DNA from: Isoetes taiwanensis
Lineage: Eukaryota; Streptophyta; Lycopodiopsida; Isoetales; Isoetaceae
Length of the DNA: 64,000 bases
Reading direction: 5' to 3'
Assembly: GCA_021234155.1 (NCBI GenBank)
Contig: JAJEKV010000012.1
Span: forward strand, 7,051,650 to 7,115,649
Shown: positions 42,898 through 54,467 of the stretch, piece after piece
Layout: every line of letters begins with the position of its first letter
How positions within the stretch are numbered: the first letter of the stretch is position 1
Program-made: the position numbers and the translations under genes
Notes under the pieces: model-generated
Database searches by the model: none
What the model was told of the DNA's origin: nothing
What the model saw: only the letters and a program-made list of their open reading frames with translations

Positions 42898-45016
42898 CGA
42901 ACATCATTAGCTATCCTTGGAACATATCAACTTGGATCAGTATTTGTGTGATTGATCACAACAGTTTCCATTCAGGAACTCATAAAAGTCAAATGTCATT
43001 TTTGTACTGCTATCCACACTATAGACGTCCTGCAAATTTAAAGAATTCTCTCAATTGCATAGTTGCTGCATATGTCAAGGATAGGAAGAGAAGCCTTGAT
43101 GTTAATACTCGAATGATGATGCTTTGCATGCCTTTACATATGCTTCTCTAAGCATAATGATCTATTTTAAAGAGATTTATGCTGGAGCTCTTAGAAATAT
43201 TGGATAAATCAGGAAGCACAAATGTTATCTATAAATGGGATAAAAAATAAGGCATTAAGTATCTTAACAGATTTAACAGATTTAACAGATTTTCTCTTAT
43301 CTTTATCATTGATTTTTGTATACAATGTTTGCATTTTGTAGCTCCTACAAGAAGAGCTATTGAGGCTGAGAGCTCAATCTGCATCTGACGAAGACAAATT
43401 ACAGTAGCAAAATATTGGCCGTAAGTTTGAAATCTCTACCATTTTGTAGCTTACACTCACTAGACTTTTGAGTATAGAAAATCCATTATTTGCTTGAGAC
43501 CTGCATGCTGCAAGGAACAGAGCAGGAAAAGGTGAGTGAGTATACAATGCTGCAAGAATATGCAGCTTTCTTGAGATCTCAGTCCTTCTACAAAAAGTAA
43601 TAGAATGTCTGTGACATGTATAAGCAAAGCTGCAAAGAGCGTCTTCCCTAATGTGCACATAAATAGTTCTTGATTTGGATGTCATCCCAAGAAAGGGACC
43701 AGTAATTGAACAAAATAGGAATGATAATAATTATGTTGGTGTGTCAAATCATAATTTTGCAGGGCAGAAGTGGCATTTCTGTAGCCTGCAGAAGATCATG
43801 GCTTTCTGAGCTTTTATTGTTCTGTGGTTTAGACACAAGATGGCTAATGTAAGTCTGAGTAATTGATAGGTGGTTGTCTTAGGAGAAGGGGTGCAAAAGA
43901 AATTTGGGTGGCTGAGTATCTCCAAATCGCAGGATAAAAATCTTCAACGGTAACTGGCACGTTGGTTCAATAGTGCAGGGATACTTAAATAGTTCTTAAA
44001 TATGAGAATCCTTCCTCATTTAAGTATTTCCAACTGTTACTACTTATGGCAATTCTATGTTTGTGTCTATAAACATCTAACCATAAGCAATATCATTGTA
44101 TAATCAATCGGTTAAAAATTGTTATTCTGCTTGCTACTGACAATGCTTCATCCTATATTATAATCTTAGAGTGTTGCATTTGTTTTGTTGCTCATTTGCC
44201 ATGGTACAAAAGAAGAACTTGATCCACGCATGCGCTTGGAAGAAACCAACAATAAGTTTTTCTTGGCTGTGTCTTAAACGTCATGAAAACTGGGTTTTGT
44301 TCTTACTATGAAGCAGTTTTAACAGAAGCAATGAACCTTTAATGTTTCAAATTACAAATGTATTGCAACTACATTTAACTGCATTAAGAAAAGTCGTTTC
44401 ACATTATTGCCATTAGCATAACCACCATAGTTAAAATGTGCACTAATACGAGACTCATTAGATAGACTGCAATTTCTCCCCACATATTTATGATAGATAA
44501 CATTGTTAGGAAAGCTCCCACCCATTGAATAGATCTCTTATGATAGGAGCATCTCTATTCCATGTATAAATATTTCAACATGAAGAGAGTCTTTAGTTCT
44601 TTTGAACATGGCTGTTTTATGATTCACTCAATAAGAGAAGCAAAGGAGCAATCTACTACGGTTTTGGGAGCAGCATCAGGCAACTTCAAATGCTGCATCT
44701 TGGGACATATTTGAATAGCAAGAATTGTGGTGATTCAAAAGCAACACGTAAATTTATTCGACTTTTTTTTTTCCGAAAAAACTACATTTCCCACAAGTTC
44801 TCTAGCACCCATCTTTTATATTTAGGGTCCTTGCTGTTGCAACATCTCAATATTAAACCTATGGTATTGTGTGATAATGAAAATCCTTTACAGATCCTAA
44901 CTTCTTTTCCAATGTATACGACCAAAACTCGGCTTGGTTACAAAAGTTACAAAACTTGAATTATTACTACACGCTTTTCTCATTCCGGCCAAAATATTTA
45001 CAAGCTCTCAACTTAT
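42898..45016. other. AT-rich spacer
   Basis: A short triple repeat of 'AACAGATTT' occurs at 43267-43290. No gene was recognised. Confidence 0.5.
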
Positions 45017-45045
45017 GCCCAGCAACGCTGGGCACCATTACTAGT
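45017..45045 (+). mobile_element. Helitron-like 3' terminus, plus orientation
   Basis: A hairpin GCCCAGCAACGCTGGGC (45017-45033) is followed after 7 bases by CTAGT (45041-45045) and a T, as in Helitron 3' ends (hairpin, short spacer, CTRRT, insertion before T). The 5' end was not located, so the extent of the element to the left is unknown. Confidence 0.55.
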
Positions 45046-45239
45046 TATCTATGATACAGTGTACATCAAGTAAGTTTACATGGCTCGGAATCGTTGCAGA
45101 CTAGACCACAAAGTAACAGTTATAGCTACACTTTCATAATCTAGGTTAGGATTACTTTTCTTTGGCGAATCAGTGGGCTTTGGAAGAAGATTTGTTAAGC
45201 CCATCAAAATGTAGCTGACCTCGAAAATTCTTCGACGAA

Positions 45240-45450
45240 AAAAAATTGGGCGTGAAATTTGCCCACGATCTCCGTTTTCCAACAAGTTTTTGGCGGGATC
45301 TTCGCTGGCGGCACTGGCGCTGCTTAATCTAGGAGAGCACCGCTTAGCAGGGGAATGGGACCACGAGATGAAGTCGACTGGAGATCGACTCAAAATATTT
45401 GGAAGAAAGAAGCTCTTGTTTGGGGGCGAAATTTCACGCCCCTTTTTTTG
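45240..45450. repeat. Inverted repeat pair, possible small MITE
   Basis: TTGGGCGTGAAATTTGCCCA (45246-45265) is the near complement of GGGGCGAAATTTCACGCCCC (45423-45442). Each arm is flanked by an A or T run in mirror positions. No coding capacity. Confidence 0.65.
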
Positions 45451-45811
45451 GTAACTTAGATTCTATTGACTCATGCATGATCACGGTATTTTATTTTGAT
45501 ATCAAACTCTCTGCATTGGTTTATCTTGTACTCATGTCTCCACGTTCAGATCATTTTGTACATGCCATTAGAAACTCAAATGTGATACATGACACAATTT
45601 GCATCACTTCTATTGTACTTGCCAAGCCATTTATAGCAAATCAGAATAAATTTAACAATAAGTTTATCTCGGCGGCCAAGGCCAAGTTTCTCTTTACCAA
45701 CTTGATGTTGATGGTTGTAGAAGGTCCTCAAGTCACTCTTCAACTCAATTCAATTTAGCTTCCTTAATTCATTGTTGGCTTGCCTTAGAAGATTTTCCAC
45801 TAGAACTGCAA

Positions 45812-46339
45812 GTGTCTGATTTTATGATTGCTATTGCCAATGGATTGGGTATGCATCTTGCCCATTCGATTGTTAATGGTCCTCGAATTTGTGTATCTCT
45901 TCCTACTTGTGTCTCTATTCCCCAGTCAGTAGTGGTCAAAAGTGGCCCACTTTTTTTCAAGTACAAACTACGTCTGCTTAATGGACCTGAGCTTGCCAAG
46001 ATGTTTCCCAATGTTGAGGCTTTCGCTACTTACGGTCTAGGCATACTTTTTGTCTCTACCTCCCCAATTGCTCTATCCTCACACATAGCAGCCACTTCAC
46101 TTTCGAAAGTGTCGTGTGTTGTATCATCTTCTTCCCTATCCGCCTCTGCACTAGTTAATCCGCCCGGTATTACCGGCTCGTGTGCCTTCTTCTCTAGCTA
46201 TTTCTACGCACCATCGCCTTCTTTGAGTCCGTCTCGGTCTATATCGGTAGAGACCCTCTTAATGAGGATCAACACTCGTCTTACGGACATTGCTCACACG
46301 CAGAATTATTGGAAGAAGGATGGTCTACTCCACGCTTGA
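45812..46339 (+). CDS. Unidentified 175-codon ORF between Helitron-like ends
   Basis: A long frame in otherwise AT-rich DNA. The first half ('GPRICVSLPTCVSIPQSVVV', 'GPLFFKYKLRL') faintly resembles the central domain of plant LINE ORF1/gag-like proteins (DUF4283 type). The second half is Ser-rich, and the end is 'RLTDIAHTQNYWKKDG'. No zinc knuckle follows. It could be a captured gene or retroelement fragment carried by a Helitron. Confidence 0.35.
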   Translation: MSDFMIAIANGLGMHLAHSIVNGPRICVSLPTCVSIPQSVVVKSGPLFFKYKLRLLNGPELAKMFPNVEAFATYGLGILFVSTSPIALSSHIAATSLSKVSCVVSSSSLSASALVNPPGITGSCAFFSSYFYAPSPSLSPSRSISVETLLMRINTRLTDIAHTQNYWKKDGLLHA

Positions 46340-46683
46340 AGAAGCTTGCACGTCGCCAAAATAGCTTCGGCTCCTCAATCTGCGTTAGTTCACTCACAGA
46401 AGCGCCATTATCACTTTTATTGTTCTGATGGATGTCCCCGATTGATGGCATTGAGACACCGGGGAGCGAATCAAGTTGTTGTTAATGATTCTATGGATGT
46501 GGAAGTTCGACCTGGTTAAAGTAACTTTTCTATAAATATGATTATATATTATTCTTCTCTTTGTAGGAGAGGAAAATAGTGTGAACTGCATTATACTGTC
46601 ATGCTTAGATGGGTGGCCCTGCTCAGTTGGATCTGATTGTCCACTGCATTTTTTATTCATGTCTTTGCATTGTATTATGTATT

Positions 46684-46714
46684 ACTAGTTACAGTGCCCA
46701 GCGTTGCTGGGCAC
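46684..46714 (-). mobile_element. Helitron-like 3' terminus, minus orientation
   Basis: On the minus strand a perfect stem GTGCCCAGCAACGCTGGGCAC (46714-46694, shortened in the stem to 9 paired bases plus loop) is followed by TGTAA and CTAGT (46688-46684). Its hairpin is identical in core to that at 45017, so both ends belong to one family, facing each other 1.65 kb apart. Confidence 0.55.
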
Positions 46715-47356
46715 AAAAACACTTAAGGTGGCACTACTCAAATGTTGAAGCTAAATTTTACGAAGATTTCTATTGTTAAAATAATTTTGCAACTTTAATA
46801 GATTTATGTTCCAAGCTACAATGTGCTTGCTAAATATTGGAATAATAATATTATATAAGGAAATACATAATAGCTTACGTAAGTTTTGTGATTATCTTGA
46901 AAGTTGTTTAAGAAAATGCATAAGATTTATACCTATATTATGATATTGTGAATGCATGTACTGGTCTAGAATGGTAGGAAGCCTCTTAGAACAAAGAGAG
47001 TTGGTATGCAAAAATGATAAGGTAGTTTTGTTGCATGATTGTACCAAAAAGTCAGGCTGTTGCATTTTGCCACAAAGTTGAAAGAAAATAAGGAAGAGAG
47101 AAGGCACATGGCATAATACATGTCTAACAAATATTACAGACCCTTGGGCCAAGTTCATGTCATTAAGGATCTATTTTCCAAGAAAGAAAAGTTATATTGA
47201 AAGAGAGAGAAGTAATAGTGCCCAGCTAAGGTGGCAACATGTGGCTAATAAACTGGAGTCATAATTATAAACAATATCAGAGATGTTGTGTGCATAGGTT
47301 GGAAGATATTAAGGTTTAAGAACATGTTTGTATACAAGGTGTAGAACCATGAAACT

Positions 47357-47367
47357 GCCCATTTCTT
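47357..47367. repeat. Target-site duplication of truncated L1, left copy
   Basis: GCCCATTTCTT occurs here and at 48057-48067. The bases preceding it differ. Confidence 0.85.
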
Positions 47368-47791
47368 TTTTTTTTTTTTTTTGAAGAACTGTGTCATCAA
47401 TATATTAAAAGAATGGTAATGTTACAAAGCAAGTGAGGAGGAAGGAGAACTGCCCCAAAGAGACAGCGATACCTCGACACTCCACAACAAACTCACAGAA
47501 AAACTGCAACTCTCCATCACTGTACAAACCGACCATCACCATCTACAACACCCAAGAAGTCCCGCCAAATGGCAAACTTCCGCTCTACTACTCCCCGAAC
47601 ACACCGAAAGCTTTGAAATAGCTTGTACTGAAGTCGAGGAATCGAGGAGAGAGCGTCAGCTGAATCCCCCGAAGATCCACAACCGCCGCTTCCAAATCAA
47701 CCACACCAACCAAGCCACGCCACGGATGCAAGGCTTGTCACCGCAAGAGCGGCCAAGCACCAGATACACATGAAGGCGGCAATCTGGCGGG

Positions 47792-48010
47792 CTAGTCAAT
47801 CTCACCAAAACGAGCCCCTAACCCAATCCAGGCAGCCTGCAAGTGAGGGCATAAAACCAGACAATGCTCCACAGTCTCACGATGAAGGCCACAACAAGGG
47901 CAGAGAGGGCTCACACCCGGCCTAAACTGACTCACAAGGGCATTCACCCTGATACAGCGATACACCACCTGCCACAGAAGCACCCTAACCTTCGGTGGGG
48001 GAAGTGAGCT
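47792..48010 (-). CDS. L1 ORF2 C-terminal zinc-binding (zf-RVT) domain
   Basis: The frame reads 'PPKVRVLLWQVVYRCIRVNA', then 'CPCCGLHRETVEHCLVLCPHLQAAW', which is best described as C-x2-C...H...H-C...C-P-H, the plant reverse-transcriptase zinc-binding domain. It ends 'GARFGEID'. It would normally follow the RT in L1 ORF2, and it is only a remnant here. The upstream part of the same frame is the translated hexamer repeat (Trp-Thr repeats), not real protein sequence. Confidence 0.85.
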   Translation of the reverse strand, partial: SSLPPPKVRVLLWQVVYRCIRVNALVSQFRPGVSPLCPCCGLHRETVEHCLVLCPHLQAAWIGLGARFGEID

Positions 48011-48056
48011 CCATGTCCACGTCCAAACCCATGTCCATGTCCGTGTCCATGTCCAC
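48010..48056. repeat. GTCCAT/GTCCAC hexamer microsatellite
   Basis: About eight units of 6 bp (GTCCAT, GTCCAC, GTCCGT and relatives) lie exactly at the 5' junction of the truncated L1. Confidence 0.85.
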
Positions 48057-48067
48057 GCCCATTTCTT
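48057..48067. repeat. Target-site duplication of truncated L1, right copy
   Basis: Second copy of GCCCATTTCTT. Confidence 0.85.
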
Positions 48068-51000
48068 GTGACATGGCAATTGTGATAAACAATGAATACA
48101 AATCAATATTTCGCAGATAATACAGCTTTCAAAAACACCTTAAATGATATAGTACCTCTTAATATAAATCTTATGTTGTAAATATACACCTGCCTATGCC
48201 TATGTGAGACATTGTTGCACGTAATTTTTGGCATTGCATGCCCAATATGATTGATATACTGCTACAACCTTACCACATGTTTAGGTAGATCATACTTTTT
48301 ACACACAATGTATCTCACATAATTGCCTTCAGTAAAGCACATAAGACAATTAAATTTACATCTTGCATGATTGCCTTTAGTAAAGCACATAGACAATTGA
48401 ATTTGCAATCTTGACTGCAACATGTCTGTCGATGTATTATAAAACTCACCTTTCTTAAATACAATAGCAGAGCTACATTCATTAGATTTAAGGGGTTGAT
48501 TCTGACTGCACCATCCATCTTGATGAGTCTTGATCCTCCAACTCAAATCAAGGTGTAGTAGTGCCAGCATATTATCCATCTTATGACTACTACGAAATAC
48601 ATGTTGATATGTTAAAGCAAAAGGTATTTTAACCTTCTTTTGCTTTTATATGTTGTAGTTGGCTCATAGAACCATATAACAGATGTGAAATTGAAAGCAA
48701 GAAGAAAAATATGCCTCTTTGCAAAAACGCTCTAGCAAAAGAGGTTGTCAACCATTTGAAAGCATCTTTTCTTTTGGTGAACAGTCACATATTGGCTCCT
48801 CACGTATGTAAGGAGTCATTTGTATTAATAATTTGAGGGCTACACAAAAGGATCACAGAAGCTTGCTTCTTTAGCTAGAAAACGTCGTCTCCCCTAAAGA
48901 AACATTATTCGCTAATGAGGAGTAAGGTAAAGCAAGCCAGTGAGGCTTTTGCATGTGTAAGGCATTCTTCTGCAACATCTATCTACATCATGGGAAGCAC
49001 TTTCTACATAAGATTTGCAATCAATTCACCACCTTCCAAGCTATGCAAGCCAAAGAAACCCAATTGCAAATATCTATCCAGTCATAAGTGTTGCAGTATG
49101 GCAGCTGCATAGGCTTTCAAGGAGGAAGTTTGTCTACAATTTCATGCAAAGCATCATGAAATTGAATGAGGTGGTGAAAATTTAAGAAAGCATAAAAAGA
49201 TTGAAAGATTGAATAATTGAAAAAATACTGGTTTTTGTGAGGTCCTATTATAACAGAAAATGCAAGACTCCAAAGAAATCATACCTCAAGTTTCATATTT
49301 GAGCAAAACTCCCAAATCCCAATGAGCTTCAACAAAGCCCCCTTCAAATGTCATATGTGATCTGCAATAGCAAAATTGTCTTCGGCAGAGAACATAGTTA
49401 CAAAGTTGCATGAGGATTCAACAAAAAAAGTAAGGCTTCACAGAAATTAAGAAGTCACTTGGAAAATTCATGGATAAATTCTTTTTCACTTAGGAAGATA
49501 ACTATAAACAATACTTACAGTTTTGAATCCAAATGCATCCACAGCAAAAGCCCTCTTGGAGCAGTTTGAATCTTAGTCAAGGGTAAGAAAATCTTGCAGT
49601 AAAATGCAGCAAAATATTTGCAGTATCTGTGAAGCTATCTAGTGGGACAACATCCGGAACCATCTGAAGCCAATGCTGAAGGTACTCCGTTTGCTGTTAC
49701 CATGCTACATAAGCGTTAGGGTTTGATGAACTTTCTACATGAAGACACAATCCAGACCTTAACACATTTTGATCAGATCCTCACCGTCACGACTTTGGCA
49801 TACAGAACTGTCTCAGCCCTTGAACAGAAATATTCTAGGAAAAACATTTCTTAGATTGGAAAACATGAGAGCCCGGACTGAGGGCATCTCTGAGGCTGCA
49901 AGACACGGTAGGCTGGAATAGTAAGGGGACAGGGAAACACTTAAACAAATGATAGATGCCATAACCTCTGCAGCCTATCGGAATAAAATCCAAAGAAGTC
50001 CAGAATGCCGGAGTGCAAAACAGGGATACCAAAATGCTCTGCTCCAAATTTTGTGAAAGGCTTTCTCTTAAATCTGCAAGAATAAAGTTGCATATGCCAA
50101 ATCCGTTGCCTTCAATCATGCTATACCCTATATCCAGATCCATCTGCTCCAACTCCAACGGAGCTCTACTGCCACCGAGAAAAAAGGAGGGAGGGTCCTC
50201 GAACAAATTCTAGACCGTACGATCACCTCAAACAAATTGTAGACCGCACGATCTAGGGCGAGATTCAACACTGAATAACATTATAATATAGGATGATGGA
50301 GTGTTATTAATAAAGTTTGACGTCCTTCAAAAATTTTTAGCTTATGTCCAACATTTGATAATGGTTCCTTGCTTAGTAATGAATCTATGCCAATTCGAAA
50401 CAATGCAAAATAAGTTTTAAAACATGTGAGATTTGAACCTATGATTTTCCACAAAAAAGGATACCTTGTGCTCAACTCTTCTTTTGTGATATAGACTTAT
50501 CTACTACTTAGTTTTAGGTAAGAAAAGCCTGCTAGAAGTAAAACAAAATTATTTTTCAATGGAGCTCTTGTTATGCTGGTTGCCCTAGCATAGTTCTGTT
50601 GGGTTCTACTGCCCCAAAATTTTGACTGAACCCAACAGAACCCAGCTTGGAGATTTTAGAATGCATCAGCTCTGCTGAGCCCCTTTTTTCTTGTTCAATA
50701 TTCCTAGCTTCTGCTTATGGAGCACAAAAAAGTGCTTTTTCCAATTGCTAGAAGTAAGCATGTTCAGTTTTCTGTAACTTTTAAAGACTATGGATTGAAA
50801 CGTGGCACCAAATATGAGCTCTTATCTAAGAGCTTCTCGCATAATAGCTCCCGTACAAACAACAGATAACCTGTATGTGCTTGTCTGCACTCTGTTAGCC
50901 CAGAAATTTTGCTATTTCTTAGACCAACCAAGCCAAGAATAAAGACTGATATTGTCTGTCATCATTCTTGATTCTTTGCTGGCATGGAAGAAGCTCCAAT

Positions 51001-51330
51001 AAAACCTTTATTGTGAAAATCCATATCAAATACTTTTGGATGCAAATGAAGAGGCATCTGGTCCCACTCTGGTACCAAATTATTCTTGCTTCATCATATT
51101 TGTTAAAGTCAAGATGCCCTGCTAGTTTTAGAGTAGCTAAATCTGACTCAATAAGCATGGTTAAATACTAACAATTTGCTGGTAAGTGTGAATGATTTGC
51201 TAGAAAGATATTTGCAAACTGTTCATTGAAGAAAAAAAAAACTTGTAATAAGGTTGCGTATTAAACGGGAGTGTTGTAGCATTCTCGTTTGAAGATTCCT
51301 TCTAAAAAACATATTAACTACTTTGCCCTT
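48068..51330. other. AT-rich spacer with small duplications
   Basis: Two ~52-bp near-repeats with 'AGTAAAGCACATA' lie at 48320-48412. A short duplication around 'CAAATT(C/G)TAGACCG(T/C)ACGATC' is at 50203-50255. A 123-codon minus frame at 49835-50206 is not recognised. No other gene was seen. Confidence 0.45.
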
Positions 51331-51334
51331 TCGG

Positions 51335-51553
51335 GGTATGGCCTAGTGGCAGGACCTTAAACCGCTACACTCGAGGTCACGGATTCAAACCTGGCCAATA
51401 TTGGCCTGTGAATCATGAATTACTTAATCAAGGCTTCAGGTCTACAAAGAGCTTTTGCCATGTCTCCAAAGTATGAAGGTAATTCATGAATTACTTAATC
51501 AAGGCTCCAGGTCTACAAAGAGCTTTTGCCATGTCTCCGAAGTATGAAGGTAA
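51335..51553 (+). mobile_element. tRNA-derived SINE head with tandemly repeated body
   Basis: TGGCCTAGTGG (51339-51349) matches the RNA polymerase III A box and GGATTCAAACC (51381-51391) the B box, at tRNA-like spacing. No acceptor stem can be formed, so it is not an intact tRNA. The following body is a 71-bp unit repeated twice (about 51414-51484 and 51485-51553), containing 'TACTTAATCAAGGC' and 'GCTTTTGCCATGTCTCC'. Confidence 0.65.
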
Positions 51554-51857
51554 TTTCGATGCCACTATATCAGAAATTTTGAAGCTAAAAAGATTTAGAA
51601 CATTTGGAATTCTATTTATTCTTGAATGAGGAATGTATACTTTGCATGAGAAATCGTGATGCTAAAAAGATGAGCTCTCATTCTATATTGCTTTATGGTT
51701 TGAATATGGGGTTGATAGGCATATGGTGCTACAGACTAGATTGGTGAAGGTTTAAATTTGCATATAATGTATTTATAATAGTAGCTCGTATCCTGTACTT
51801 AATTAAAGTTAACATGAATCAGATATTTACTATTTTTCCCAAGATAGCCTATTTAAC

Positions 51858-52402
51858 TGTTAAACAATGTGTAAGTAACAACTTAGAACAATATTTCTAA
51901 GTAATAAACAGGCAACTAACTCAATTGTAATAACTAAGCTAGATAAACAGCTTAATAACTATGGATTTCAGTAGTACAACTAGAATGCAAATAACCAATA
52001 TTTCAATTCATTGCATTGTCATTCAATGAGTGACCATTCTCCTGCACATATACTGCATCGAATCACACCCAATCAGTATCCATCTTGTTTTATTTTATAG
52101 ATCCGATCCTAACCGCTTGCAGATGGTTCCGGATCGATCCATTTTGGTCGCCTCTGCAATAGGATGGCAGTTCGATCCTATTCAACCTCTTAAAATATCC
52201 ATAAATAACATGTTCTAACTTTTCATAATGACCATGGTTCATAAGATTTAAGTTAAACCGTTATTTTTCAACCTTCGACCATTGGGGTTCTTAAGCTTGT
52301 CTTCACAATGACCATTGGAGTTATTAACCTCATCTTCACAACTTGCATGCTCCTTTCCACATCTTGATATTCATACTATATCTAACATTAATATTTCTAA
52401 CA
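51858..52402 (-). repeat. Copia 2 3' LTR
   Basis: On the minus strand a polypurine tract (CATGAAGGGGAA, 52403-52414) is followed by TGTTAGAAATATTAATG, the expected LTR start. The other border is placed at TGTTAAACAATG (51858) from the TG...CA rule and is uncertain by tens of bases. A TATA-like 'CTATAAAATAAAAC' in element orientation lies near 52090-52103. Confidence 0.6.
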
Positions 52403-52446
52403 TTCCCCTTCATGTTAGATATACTATATCAGATCATTTGTCATGC

Positions 52447-53270
52447 TCAATCATCTGTGTTAAACTGTACCTTTTTGCACCTTGTCCCTTTTCCTACATT
52501 TGCTGTATGATTGTGATCTTCCCCTGAACCTACTGTTATAGAGGGATTTACACCAATGTCCTCTTGCAGTTTTATGAATCTGTGTACTGGAATAACTTTA
52601 GTCAATATATCAGCAATTTGTTTTGTGGAGCTTATATACTCAGCTGTAATTATTCCTTTTGCAACCATATCCCTTACAAAATGAACATGAAGCTCAATGT
52701 GCTTTGTTCTCTCATGGAGAACTGGATTATGGAGAACTGGATTTTTAGTTATTGCTATGCAACTCATACTATCAATAAAAAGAGTAGTAGGCTTTAGTTG
52801 TGCTGACCCTAATTCTGCCAATAATCTTCTTACCCAGACCACTTCTCTGGCTGCTAATGAGGCTGCATTGTATTCTGTCACTGTTGACATTGCAATGCAA
52901 CCCTGCAATCTGCTTCTCCATGAAACAATGCTACCACCAACTTGCAGAATGTAGCCTGAGGTTGATGCTCTAGTGTCCATGTCTCCTCCCCAATCTGCAT
53001 CAGTGTATGCAGTAAGCTCAAGATTATTGTTTGAAAATGTTAAGCCTTTATTGCTAGTCCCTTCAAAAATCTGAGCACATGCTTTGTTGCACGCCAATGT
53101 TGCATTCCTGGGTTATTCCCAAACTTACTCAACATATTGACACAATAGGCTATATCTGGTCTGCTGTAATTTTCCACATAAAGCAGGCATCCTACTAATT
53201 CTCTATATGGGTAATTTTCCATCTCTAAAATTTCCTTTTCATTTGTAGGGCATAAATCCAAGGTCAACTT
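52447..53270 (-). pseudogene. Copia 2 RNase H region, frameshifted
   Basis: 53267-53040 reads 'YRELVGCLLYVENYSRPDIAY' and 'HWRATKHVLRFLKG', then a frameshift, and 53097-52447 reads 'YTDADWGGDMDTRASTSGYI', 'VSWRSRLQ', 'FIDSMSCIAI' and 'HIELHVHFVRD', the catalytic D-E-D-type RNase H of Copia. A 15-bp tandem duplication (52716-52745) inserts five residues, doubling 'NPVLH'. The enzyme would remove the RNA template. Confidence 0.9.
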
Positions 53271-54467
53271 CTAACCTGTGACCATAGGGGATCTTACACT
53301 ATTGCATTCCATCATTCCAAATTTCTGTAACGTCCCTTGAATATTGCTGTTTTGAGTCAAGGTAATTCTTTTATGCCCTCGATCCCTGTATACTTCAATC
53401 CCAAGGAATCTTTTAAGGGGTCCCAAATCTGTCATCTTGAACCTATTGCTCAGCAACTTTTTGCACTGATTTAAGCATTGTAAATTATCACTGACCATAA
53501 TATTATCATCTACATATAATGCAATGATACAAAAATGAATTTTCTCCCTATACACATATAGATTACCATCATTCTCCAGTTTGTTGAACCCTTGTTCTCT
53601 CAAGAAACCATTCATGCATAAGTACCATTGCCTTGGAGATTGTTTGAGGCCATAAACAGCTTTATTCAACTTCCACACCATATTTTTCCCTTGTTCAAAT
53701 CCTTGAGCTTGCTACATATAAATCTCTTCATGTAGGTCAGCATTCAAAAATGCTGTGTTGACATCCATATGGTGAAGTTCAAGATCTAGTGCATTAGTAA
53801 AAGCAAGAAGAACCCTCAAACTAGTTAGTTTAACAATAGGTGAAAAAGTCTCATAATAGTCGATACCTTTTCTTTGAGTGAAACCTTGTGCAACCAAACA
53901 AGCCTTGAATTTTTGTTCTCCATCATTTCCAATCTTCAGCTTGTATAGCCATTTATTTCTTACAATATTTTTATTATTAGGTTTCTCCACTAATTCATAT
54001 GTTTGTGTTCTAGCAAATGACATCATCTCTTCTTCCATTGCAATTTTCCATTGATCTGAATTCTCTGAATTCACTGCTTCCTCATAATTTTTAGGCACAC
54101 TAGGCTCCAAAATTGACATTATGTCATTAATCTCAATGTTGAGAGTTTGAAATCTTTTAGATGTACCAGCAGGGATTCTTCCATATTTTTCAACATCTAT
54201 GTCATTAATTCCTTCTCTCAATCTCTCAACCTCAATGCTTTTCTTCCTTATGGTCATATCCTCAGCATTATTTTCCACATGCTTATCAGCTTCCATTTTC
54301 CCCTTTTCTTCATAGTGCACTGATTTTGTTGGCTCCTCAAATTGGTTGCTGGAATCTTCCACTGCATGTTCATCATCATCTTCTACATAAGAATGTACCT
54401 GTGCATTCTTTACATCTGCATTATTGTGTTCAATATTCCCAAACAAATCTTGTCTACTATCAATCCC
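53271..54467 (-). pseudogene. Copia 2 reverse transcriptase and linker
   Basis: Upstream frame (54467-53712) has the acidic linker, then 'NKWLYKLK', 'FKACLVAQGF', 'YYETFSPIVKL' and 'HHMDVNTAFLNADLHEEIYM'. After a stop the frame 53681-53271 carries 'KAVYGLKQSPRQWY' and the catalytic 'YVDDNI'. It is closely related in motif content to the Copia 1 RT but not identical. Confidence 0.9.

Larger units (their letters stand above)
47368..48056 (-). mobile_element. 5'-truncated L1 LINE
   Basis: A 0.69-kb minus-strand insertion with a poly-A tail (T run at 47366-47382) and an 11-bp target-site duplication. It retains the C-terminal zinc-binding domain of ORF2 and the 3' UTR only. The 5' end consists of a GTCCAT-type hexamer repeat (about 48010-48056). 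Confidence 0.88.
51858..54467 (-). mobile_element. Copia element 2, 3' half, truncated by LINE-X copy C
   Basis: Minus-strand Copia sequence from the integrase-RT linker to the 3' LTR. It contains RT, RNase H, a polypurine tract and an LTR. LINE-X sequence replaces everything upstream of 54467. Frameshifts and stops lie at 53712, 53271 and near 53060. Confidence 0.9.

Noticed and set aside
47792-48106. Trp/Thr-repeat protein
   Set aside because: The repeat residues are a translated GTCCAT hexamer microsatellite fused by chance to an L1 zinc-binding frame.
51335-51420. Intact tRNA gene
   Set aside because: A and B boxes are present, but the ends do not pair into an acceptor stem and no anticodon arm is convincing.
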